From Synergistes sp. (lineage in GTDB: Bacteria > Synergistota > Synergistia > Synergistales > Synergistaceae): DNA of 7,969 nucleotides. The notes below the pieces were generated by a model. It did not search any database, was not told the origin of the DNA, and saw only the letters and a list, made by a program, of their open reading frames with translations. The DNA is taken from positions 1-7,969 of the forward strand of contig JAEEYY010000083.1 in the NCBI GenBank assembly GCA_016288355.1. Reading direction: 5' to 3'. Every line of letters starts with the position of its first letter. Position 1 is the first letter of the stretch. Below are positions 1 through 5,574 of the stretch, piece after piece. Position numbers and translations under genes: made by a program.

Positions 1-14
1 CTCGCTATGCGCTC

Positions 15-2339
15 TTACTGCTGATAGTTATCAAGGTCGACGAAGGAGTCTCTGTAGCCTGCGAAACGGACCAGCAGCCCGCGGTAATTCTCCGGATGCG
101 CCTGGGCGTCGCGCAGCGTCTGTTCGTCTACTACATTGAACTGGATATGGTGTCCGCCGAGTTTGAAGTAGGAGCGGATGAGTTTCTTTACTCCCTCTAT
201 GCCCTCTTCGCCCGCAAGGACGGACGGCAGGAAGCGCTGGTTCAGAAGCGTGCCGCCGGACTTCACCTGGTCCATCTTGGCAAGCGACTTGACAACGGCC
301 GTCGGACCGTTGCGGTCGGCGCCGTGGCTCGGCGAGGTACCGTCAGATTCCGGCATGCCGCTGAAGCGGCCGTTCGGCGTAGCGGCCAGCTTCTGGCCGA
401 AGTAGTTGTGGCACGTCGTCGAAAGCATATTCAGGTGATATGTGGGGCCGAGTATGCTGTGCTTGCCGTCGATGGTCTTGAAGAGGCTTGAGAAGACTCT
501 CTTCATTATATCGTCCGCGTAATCGTCGTCGTTGCCGAAGAAGGGGGTCTTATTCCAGAGCGTGAGGCGCATCTCTTCCCTGCCCTCCCAGTTGGCTTTC
601 AGAGCGTCGACGAGCTCGGCGAGCGTGTAGCGCTTCTCGTCATAAACATGCTTCTTTATCGCAGAGAGGCTGTCCGTGATGGTGCCTATGCCGCAGCACT
701 GGATGTAGTCGCTGTTGTAGCGCGGGCCGCCGTTGTAGTAGTCCTTGCCCTTCTTGATGCAGTCGCGGATCACGCAGGAGAGATAGGTGGCCGCCATATT
801 CGTAGCGTACTGATGGCGGAGATAGTTGTCGACTCCGATCTTGGTTTCCACCGCATAAGCCATCTGCTTCTCAAAAGCGGCATACAGGTCGTCGAAGGTC
901 TTGAATTCGGAGAGCTCGCCGGTCTTGATGCTGACCTGCTTGCCGGTAAGGAGATCGACTCCGTTGGAAAGCGCGTATTCAAGCAGCTTCGGCACGTTGA
1001 GGTAGCCGTGCAGCAGATAAGCCTCTTTGCCGGAGCAGCCGGTTTCGATGCAGCCGCTGGTGCCGCCCTCGCGGGCGTCTTCAAGGCATTTGCCTACGCG
1101 CATCTGCTCCTGTATGACCATATCGCAGTTGAACATCGACGGATAGCCCATTCCGTTGCGGAATACGCGGGCTGCAGCGCGGATGACATTGTCCGGCGTG
1201 CGCTCGCTGACCTGGATGTTGCCCTGCGGCTGGAGAAGACGCAGCTCGTCGAATATCTCAAGGCAGATATAGGTGACTTCGCTTGAGCCGTCGGAGCCGT
1301 CGGCCTTGAGGCCGCCGAGGTTGATGTTTGTGAAGTCGTTGTATGTGCCGCTCTCTTTGGCGGTGACGCCGACCTTCGGAGGAGCAGGCGTGTTGTTTAC
1401 CTTTATCCAGAGGCAGGAGAGAAGTTCCTTGGCCTTGTCGCGGGTCAGAGTGCCGTCTGCCAGCCCCTTCTCATAGAAAGGAGCAAGGTGCTGGTCCAGA
1501 TGTCCGGGGCTCATGGCGTCCCAGCCGTTGAGCTCGGTTATCGTGCCGAGGTGTACGAACCAGTACATCTGAACGGCTTCCCAGAAATTGCGCGGCGCGT
1601 GCGCCGGGACATGGCGGCAGACTTCGGCTATCTTAAGCAGCTCGGCTTTGCGCTGCTCGTCTTTCTCTTCGGCGGCCATCTTTTCGGCGAGGTCGGCGTG
1701 GCGCTCCGCGAAGATGATGACCGCGTCGCAGGATATCGCCATACCCTGCAGCTCTTCATCCTTGGCGGTAGCCTCCGGGTCGTTTATAAAGTCAAGCTTT
1801 GCGCGCGATTCGGCGATCTCTTCCTTAAGATCAAGCGCGCCGTGCTGATATATGTAGCCGTCCAGCGCGGTGTGCCCCAGAGCGCGCTGCTCGCCGAATT
1901 CGGTGAAAGTTCCGGCCTGATAAAGAAGGTTCCACGCTTCGGGCATGCGCTCGAAAAGACGGTCTCTCATGCAGCGTCCGCGCCAGTAGGGCTCGACGAC
2001 CTTCTCGTATATATCCATGTCTTTCGGGTCGACCGTGTAGTTCTGCTGCTCACGGGTTGTAAGAATCTCAAAGTCCTGTCTGGAATGGCAGGTGAGCTCG
2101 GGGAAGGTCGAGACTGCTTTCGGTTTCGGGCCTCTTTCACCTACGATAAGTTCGTCCTGTCCGATATAGATCGTCTTTTTTTCACAGAGATTTTTGAAAT
2201 TGGACGCGCGCAGGACAGGCATCGACATCTTGCCTTCGTGTTCGCGGTAGAACTCGGTCTCCAGCACGCCTCTTTCAATGCTGATCGATGCGTGTGTATC
2301 GAAGCTTGCGTCACGGAGCCGTTTGATTCTTTCGTTCAT
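15..2339 (-). CDS. hypD: Glycyl radical enzyme, trans-4-hydroxy-L-proline dehydratase (HypD)-like
   Basis: This is a cytoplasmic glycyl radical enzyme of 774 residues. In HypD the radical removes water from trans-4-hydroxy-L-proline to give pyrroline-5-carboxylate. The catalytic Cys430 lies in GTSGCIETG, with Glu432 two residues on, and the glycyl radical site is Gly761 in VRFAGYRDSF. Compared with Clostridioides difficile HypD as I remember it (C434, E436, H160, D278, S334, F340, Y450, T645, F152, G765), the equivalents C430, E432, H156, D274, S330, F336, Y446, T641, F148 and G761 are all present at a constant offset of -4. The N-terminal ISIERGVLETEFY block also matches HypD. The start is ATG at 2339 with AGGAGGG six bases upstream. 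It follows its activase by 77 bases. Oddities: the radical loop is RFAGYR rather than RVAGYS, and the protein ends about a dozen residues early at an in-frame TAA, after which the frame reads ERIAR. A related GRE with another substrate is possible, since proC is not in view. Confidence 0.85.
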   Translation of the reverse strand: MNERIKRLRDASFDTHASISIERGVLETEFYREHEGKMSMPVLRASNFKNLCEKKTIYIGQDELIVGERGPKPKAVSTFPELTCHSRQDFEILTTREQQNYTVDPKDMDIYEKVVEPYWRGRCMRDRLFERMPEAWNLLYQAGTFTEFGEQRALGHTALDGYIYQHGALDLKEEIAESRAKLDFINDPEATAKDEELQGMAISCDAVIIFAERHADLAEKMAAEEKDEQRKAELLKIAEVCRHVPAHAPRNFWEAVQMYWFVHLGTITELNGWDAMSPGHLDQHLAPFYEKGLADGTLTRDKAKELLSCLWIKVNNTPAPPKVGVTAKESGTYNDFTNINLGGLKADGSDGSSEVTYICLEIFDELRLLQPQGNIQVSERTPDNVIRAAARVFRNGMGYPSMFNCDMVIQEQMRVGKCLEDAREGGTSGCIETGCSGKEAYLLHGYLNVPKLLEYALSNGVDLLTGKQVSIKTGELSEFKTFDDLYAAFEKQMAYAVETKIGVDNYLRHQYATNMAATYLSCVIRDCIKKGKDYYNGGPRYNSDYIQCCGIGTITDSLSAIKKHVYDEKRYTLAELVDALKANWEGREEMRLTLWNKTPFFGNDDDYADDIMKRVFSSLFKTIDGKHSILGPTYHLNMLSTTCHNYFGQKLAATPNGRFSGMPESDGTSPSHGADRNGPTAVVKSLAKMDQVKSGGTLLNQRFLPSVLAGEEGIEGVKKLIRSYFKLGGHHIQFNVVDEQTLRDAQAHPENYRGLLVRFAGYRDSFVDLDNYQQ

Positions 2340-2391
2340 GGTTTTCCCTCCTGTGTATAATGTTGTGAGCTTTCAGATGTTTATTTATTTT

Positions 2392-2406
2392 ATGCCGCAG
2401 CGGCAT
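2392..2406 (-). repeat. Intercistronic hairpin between activase and GRE genes
   Basis: ATGCCG / CGGCAT form a 6-bp stem around a 3-base loop in the 77-base gap between the activase stop and the GRE start. A second small hairpin (AGCC..GGCT, 2408-2418) overlaps the activase stop codon. On the coding strand the hairpin is followed by an A-rich stretch and not a U-run, so it is not an intrinsic terminator. By inference it may protect or process the GRE message, which is usually needed in far greater amount than its activase. Confidence 0.4.
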
Positions 2407-2416
2407 CAGCCCGCGG

Positions 2417-3322
2417 CTATCCTCCGATGTGCACCTTAAGACCGAAGTCTTCAAGTATCCCGGCTGCATGATGGACCATACTGTCCGACGGGGGCAGCAG
2501 GTCGTTCAGTTTATATTCCATGTGCCAGCGGTCATGCTTGCCCTTCGCGACCGTGTGATAGGGAAGTATATTTACACCCGTGATTCCCTTAAGGCGGGAA
2601 ACGAATCTGCCTACCGCGGTCATATTCTCATCATCGCTGTTAAGCCCGGGCATGAAGGGGATGCGGATGTTTATCTTTGCGCCGGCTTCCGAGATCGCGG
2701 CAAGATTTTCCAGTATCACCGCGTTGTCGACCCCCGTATACTCCTTATGCATCACAGGATCCATATGCTTTAAGTCATAAAGATAAAGATCGGTGCGCTT
2801 TGCCGTTTCCAAGATAACGCTTCTGCCGGCAAAACCGCTCGTATCGACGGCGCGGTGATATCCCACCCTGCCGCAGGCGTCGAGCGCCTCTATCAGGAAT
2901 TCCGGCTGCATCAGAGGCTCTCCGCCGGAAAATGTAACGCCGCCGCCGTCGCGGAAGAATATCTCGTCTTTGGCAAGACGCGACATAAGCTCATCGATCG
3001 TATAGGGCCTGCCGCAGAGCTCACGCGCATCTGCGGGACAGACTTCGCAGCAGACGCCGCAGCCTGTGCAGAGTCCCTCGTCGGTGACGAGCGCGCCTTC
3101 AGATAGCGAAACAGCCTGCTGCGGGCAATTCTTTATGCATGAACCGCAGGCTATGCACTTCTCCCCGCGGAAGAGCACGGCAGGCGCGACGGACTGGCTT
3201 TCGGGGTTATGGCACCACCAGCAGGAAAGCGGACAGCCCTTGAAGTGGACGGTAGTACGCGTCCCCGGTCCGTCATGTATCGAATACTTTTTAATGTCAA
3301 AAATAATTCCCGGTCTACTCAC
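2417..3322 (-). CDS. Glycyl-radical enzyme activating enzyme (radical SAM, two extra 4Fe-4S clusters)
   Basis: This 301-residue radical-SAM activase uses S-adenosylmethionine and a [4Fe-4S] cluster to put the radical on the glycine of its partner GRE. The N-terminus (GIIFDIKKYSIHDGPG) is typical of the family. The radical-SAM CxxxCxxC motif is C30, C34, C37. A ferredoxin-like insert holds two CxxCxxCxxxC sets, C56/C59/C62/C66 and C85/C88/C91/C95, with an additional Cys92. The SAM-binding GGE motif is at 133-135. I chose the GTG at 3322: it gives the usual family N-terminus and has AAGAAGG 11 bases upstream. The longer reading from ATG at 3454 adds 44 residues without family character and overlaps the preceding regulator gene. 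It lies between the regulator (70-base gap) and the GRE (77-base gap) on the same strand, so its target is almost certainly the downstream GRE. The stop is TAG. Confidence 0.92.
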   Translation of the reverse strand: MSRPGIIFDIKKYSIHDGPGTRTTVHFKGCPLSCWWCHNPESQSVAPAVLFRGEKCIACGSCIKNCPQQAVSLSEGALVTDEGLCTGCGVCCEVCPADARELCGRPYTIDELMSRLAKDEIFFRDGGGVTFSGGEPLMQPEFLIEALDACGRVGYHRAVDTSGFAGRSVILETAKRTDLYLYDLKHMDPVMHKEYTGVDNAVILENLAAISEAGAKINIRIPFMPGLNSDDENMTAVGRFVSRLKGITGVNILPYHTVAKGKHDRWHMEYKLNDLLPPSDSMVHHAAGILEDFGLKVHIGG

Positions 3323-3340
3323 TTTTTTCCGTACCTTCTT

Positions 3341-3358
3341 CCGATATGTCAAGATCGG
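3341..3358 (-). repeat. Small hairpin upstream of the activase ribosome site
   Basis: CCGAT and ATCGG flank an 8-base loop in the 70-base gap between the regulator and the activase. On the minus strand it lies immediately 5' of the AAGAAGG ribosome site. The stem is only 5 bp, so it may have little effect on translation, and chance is possible. Confidence 0.25.
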
Positions 3359-3392
3359 CCTGCCTGGAAAAGTAATATATGCGTATGAAGCG

Positions 3393-4031
3393 TTACTGCA
3401 CGGAGAAAGACCAGTGCACATCGCGGATATAATCCGCCGCTCCGTTGAAATCATGCTCTTTGAGAAGATCCGTCATCGCCCGGTGTTCTTCGAGAGAGTG
3501 TACCTCCCACTCCTTGACGAAGGCCTTGTTCCTCGGAAAATCATAAAGACGTTCCTTGCGTATCTTTATCGCGTGCAGCATTTCCGAATTGTCAGAGAGG
3601 TCAAGATATGTATTATGAAATTTCAGATTGTTTTCATAGAAGAGAGAGAAATTATTTTGCGCAAGAGCCTTTGCCATCTGCTGGTTAAGCTTTTCCATCG
3701 CTTCCGCGTCGCTGTCCCTGAAACGCACGGCCACCAGCACGAGCACGGCCGATTCAAGCGCTCCCAGCATCTCATATATATTGCGTATTTTTTCGAGAGT
3801 CAGGCCGTTGACCACGACTCCGCGCCGCGGAAATATAGTGACAAAGCCCTCCGCTTCCATCTGGAAAAGGGCGTCGCGCAGCGGTGTGCGGCTCATGCCG
3901 AGCTCTTTGCTTATCTCGTTCAGATTGAGAAATGAATTCGGCCGTATCCTGCCTTCGTTCATCTGTACACGAAGGTAGTCATAGACCTGTTCCCTCATCG
4001 ATTTAAGTCTGAACTCAGATTCGTATGACAT
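3393..4031 (-). CDS. GntR-family transcriptional regulator, FadR/FCD subfamily
   Basis: This is a 212-residue ligand-responsive repressor or activator. An N-terminal winged helix-turn-helix spans about residues 11-75; its recognition region, ELGMSRTPLRDALFQMEAEG, is diagnostic of GntR. A helical FCD ligand domain spans about 80-205. The three histidines that usually bind metal in FCD domains appear as H139 (in NLKFH), H183 (in EEHRAM) and H206. The acidic residue normally four before the first histidine (DxxFH) is Asn135 here. The start is ATG at 4031, with GAGGAG nine bases upstream; a longer in-frame reading to 4097 runs into the promoter region and lacks family sequence. It is the first gene of a probable operon with the activase and GRE and so is the likely local regulator of both. 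Its own promoter carries a FadR-like operator candidate, suggesting autoregulation. The ligand is unknown; hydroxyproline or its product is a reasonable guess. Confidence 0.9.
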   Translation of the reverse strand: MSYESEFRLKSMREQVYDYLRVQMNEGRIRPNSFLNLNEISKELGMSRTPLRDALFQMEAEGFVTIFPRRGVVVNGLTLEKIRNIYEMLGALESAVLVLVAVRFRDSDAEAMEKLNQQMAKALAQNNFSLFYENNLKFHNTYLDLSDNSEMLHAIKIRKERLYDFPRNKAFVKEWEVHSLEEHRAMTDLLKEHDFNGAADYIRDVHWSFSVQ

Positions 4032-4058
4032 CGCGGGATGCTCCTCTCTGTATTTTAA

Positions 4059-4067
4059 ATTGTACCA
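4059..4067 (-). promoter_or_regulatory. Extended -10 promoter for the regulator-activase-GRE operon
   Basis: On the minus strand the sequence reads TGGTACAAT, which is a TGn extension followed by TACAAT (5 of 6 to the -10 consensus). The -35 region (TTGCAG with a 16-base spacer) is poor, as is common for extended -10 promoters. Transcription would start near 4052, leaving a leader of about 20 bases that includes the GAGGAG ribosome site. Confidence 0.5.
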
Positions 4068-4070
4068 CAG
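4060..4070. promoter_or_regulatory. FadR/GntR-like operator candidate overlapping the leftward promoter
   Basis: TTGTACCACAG fits the tnGTnnnACna pattern recognised by many FCD-type GntR regulators at every position except the last, with TGT and ACA half-sites around three bases. It overlaps the -10 element of the GntR gene's own promoter, so binding there would block transcription. Assignment to this particular regulator is inference. A short degenerate pattern like this arises easily by chance in AT-rich DNA. Confidence 0.4.
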
Positions 4071-4273
4071 ATATATCAGTCTGCAATATGCAGGCAAAAT
4101 AATTTTTTAAATTTTGCGTATATATATAAATTATATTGCAATTACAGCATATTTTGCTGATCCCCGCATAACGGGCCTAATATTTTTCCTTATTTGTTCT
4201 GAAAATATAATGAGAATAAAGTGTTTCTTAGTAAATTTTCTCGGCAATAATTGTGAAAAAAACCATTCAAAAA

Positions 4274-4303
4274 CTGTCACAGCATTAAAAAAAAGGTTAT
4301 ACT
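4274..4303 (+). promoter_or_regulatory. Promoter candidate for the aminotransferase pair
   Basis: The -35-like CTGTCA (4274-4279, 4 of 6) and the -10 TATACT (4298-4303, 5 of 6) are separated by 18 bases. The start point would be near 4310, about 50 bases before the first aminotransferase ATG. The -35 is embedded in CTGTCACAG, a small perfect inverted repeat that could be an operator. A second TATACT at 4321-4326 has no acceptable -35. Confidence 0.4.
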
Positions 4304-4360
4304 TTACAGATACGATATTATATACTGACCGGTCGAAGTCAAACGAAAGGAGCAGCTTTT

Positions 4361-5503
4361 ATGAAGATAAAAACATTCAAGCTCGAAAGACTCTTTGCCC
4401 GTTACGCAGAAAAAGCTAAATACATGCTGAGCCAGGTCGCATGTGAAAGCTGCACTATGCAGGAGATCCTGGACATGGCCGACCCGGAGTGCAAACGCCT
4501 CTGGGATAACCTGAGCCTTGGCTACACGCGCTCCGAGGGTTTCCTTCAGCTGCGTGAGGCCATAACTGAGCGCTATCTGTCGATACGCCCTTCGGATATT
4601 CTCGAGCTGACGCCCGAGGAAGGCATCTTTATCTTTATGAACAATATTCTGGAAGAGGGAGACGAAGTCATCGTAATGCACCCTACGCTCCCCTCGCTCT
4701 ACGAGCTGCCGCGCGCGCTCGGCTGCCGCGTTATAAAATGGCCGCTTGAGATAACGAGCTGGGGATGGAGGCTCGACATCAACTTCCTCGCGGAAAACCT
4801 GACCCCGAAGACAAAGCTCCTCGTCCTGAACATCCCCAACAACCCCACGGGATATATCCCTGTCAGGACAGAGCTCGACAGGATCCTGAACCTTGCTGAC
4901 CGCAACGGCACGTGGGTATTCAACGAAGAGACATACAGAGGCCTGGAGCACGACCCGGCCGCGGCTCTTCCCTCTATTGCGGATATCTACCACAGAGCAG
5001 CCGTCATCGGAGGACTCAACAAATACGGGCTGCCGGGAACACGCATAGGCTGGCTTGTCTCGAAGAGCCGTCAGCTGCTCGACGAGTGTGCCGCATATAA
5101 AGACTACACCACCTTATGCAACAACGCGCCGGGAGAGATACTTGCCACGATCGCAATGCGCAACGCAGCTGACCTGCTGGAGCGCAACCACAAAATAGTG
5201 CTGGAGAATCTCAGCATGGCGGAGGCTTTCTTCAGGAAGAACCGGGATATCTTCCAGTGGGTGCAGCCCAACGGAGGCGCAACGGCCTTCCCGCGCCTTA
5301 TGCCGCCTTACGGAGTCACCGAGATGTGCGAAAGGGCAATGGAAGAAAAAGAGCTGCTTATAATAGGGGAACGCGCCTACGGCCTCAATACGAACCACTT
5401 CCGCGTGGGGCTCGGACGTCTGGACTTCGCTCAGGCGCTTGCGGTATTCTCCGACATAGTCGATGAAGTGCGCGCCGCCGAAGCAGAAGAGAAAGAAAAG
5501 TAA
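4361..5503 (+). CDS. Fold-type I PLP-dependent aminotransferase (class I/II) with Asp-to-Glu at the PLP N1 site
   Basis: This 380-residue cytoplasmic enzyme should transfer amino groups between an amino acid and a 2-oxo acid. Visible landmarks are NIPNNPTG at 157-164 (PLP O3-binding Asn), the Schiff-base lysine K221 in LNKYGLPGTRIGW, and the carboxylate-binding arginine R348 in HFRVGLGR. The lysine-to-glycine spacing (K+5) matches that I recall for valine-pyruvate aminotransferase AvtA, not the commoner K+6, and the usual Ser before the lysine is Asn. The D-x-x-Y motif that contacts the PLP pyridine nitrogen reads E189-E-T-Y192, with Glu replacing Asp. The start is ATG with AAAGGAG eight bases upstream. 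The C-terminus ends in a charged EAEEKEK tail. It is probably cotranscribed with the second aminotransferase 71 bases downstream and diverges from the GRE operon. Substrate cannot be assigned. A PLP lyase or cyclase of the same fold (capreomycidine synthase-like) cannot be excluded. Confidence 0.88.
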   Translation: MKIKTFKLERLFARYAEKAKYMLSQVACESCTMQEILDMADPECKRLWDNLSLGYTRSEGFLQLREAITERYLSIRPSDILELTPEEGIFIFMNNILEEGDEVIVMHPTLPSLYELPRALGCRVIKWPLEITSWGWRLDINFLAENLTPKTKLLVLNIPNNPTGYIPVRTELDRILNLADRNGTWVFNEETYRGLEHDPAAALPSIADIYHRAAVIGGLNKYGLPGTRIGWLVSKSRQLLDECAAYKDYTTLCNNAPGEILATIAMRNAADLLERNHKIVLENLSMAEAFFRKNRDIFQWVQPNGGATAFPRLMPPYGVTEMCERAMEEKELLIIGERAYGLNTNHFRVGLGRLDFAQALAVFSDIVDEVRAAEAEEKEK

Positions 5504-5534
5504 ACCGCCGGCAAAAACAGCCTTTCAGCGGTTT
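5502..5534 (+). repeat. Hairpin between the two aminotransferase genes
   Basis: AAACCGC (5502-5508) and GCGGTTT (5528-5534) form a 7-bp outer stem that begins within the first gene's stop codon. GGC (5510-5512) and GCC (5520-5522) can extend it inside. No U-run follows, so readthrough into the second gene is expected. It may set relative expression of the two enzymes. Confidence 0.4.
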
Positions 5535-5574
5535 GACTATACAGCAGGAAAATCAAAAGGAGAGTGTTGCAACT

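Larger units (their letters stand above)
4032..4360. promoter_or_regulatory. Divergent control region between the GRE operon and the aminotransferase operon
   Basis: This 329-base region is clearly AT-rich and has no credible gene. It carries the leftward promoter and operator candidate near 4059-4070 and the rightward promoter near 4274-4303. Several short inverted repeats are present: CTGCA-ATA-TGCAG at 4081-4093; TGCAATAT (4082-4089) with ATATTGCA (4133-4140), 43 bases apart; CAGCA-TATTT-TGCTG at 4145-4159; CTGT-C-ACAG at 4274-4282; and GACCGGTC at 4327-4334. A short alternating TA run is at about 4119-4128. The stretch between about 4180 and 4260 shows nothing beyond low-complexity AT sequence. 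Confidence 0.7.

Noticed and set aside
1488..2360. Long plus-strand open frame (290 residues) opposite the GRE gene
   Set aside because: It is the reverse-strand shadow of a clearly conserved GRE, with no ribosome site of note and no recognisable domain. The same holds for the plus-strand frames at 96-491 and 648-1286.
3085..3260. Possible CRISPR or tandem repeat suggested by the repeated Cys codon pattern in the activase
   Set aside because: The regularity is protein-level: two CxxCxxCxxxC cluster motifs. No DNA repeat units with spacers are present anywhere in the window, nor any tRNA or rRNA gene that I could see.
3323..3454. Longer activase reading from ATG at 3454
   Set aside because: The extra 44 residues overlap the regulator's last codons and do not resemble the family. 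The GTG at 3322 gives the standard N-terminus.
4163..4190. Terminator-like CCCG-CATAA-CGGG followed by a T-rich stretch
   Set aside because: The stem is only 4 bp, and there is no gene on the plus strand upstream that would need it.
4114..4419. Plus-strand open frame of 101 residues across the divergent region into the aminotransferase start
   Set aside because: It has a TTG start without a ribosome site, covers the AT-rich promoter region, overlaps the real gene out of frame, and has low-complexity composition.
4304..4993. Minus-strand open frame of 229 residues over the first aminotransferase
   Set aside because: It is antisense to a gene with clear PLP-enzyme motifs, and I recognise no family in its sequence.
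5533..5574. TTG start adding 14 residues to the second aminotransferase
   Set aside because: It has no ribosome site and lies in the intercistronic hairpin. The ATG at 5575 matches the family's usual start.
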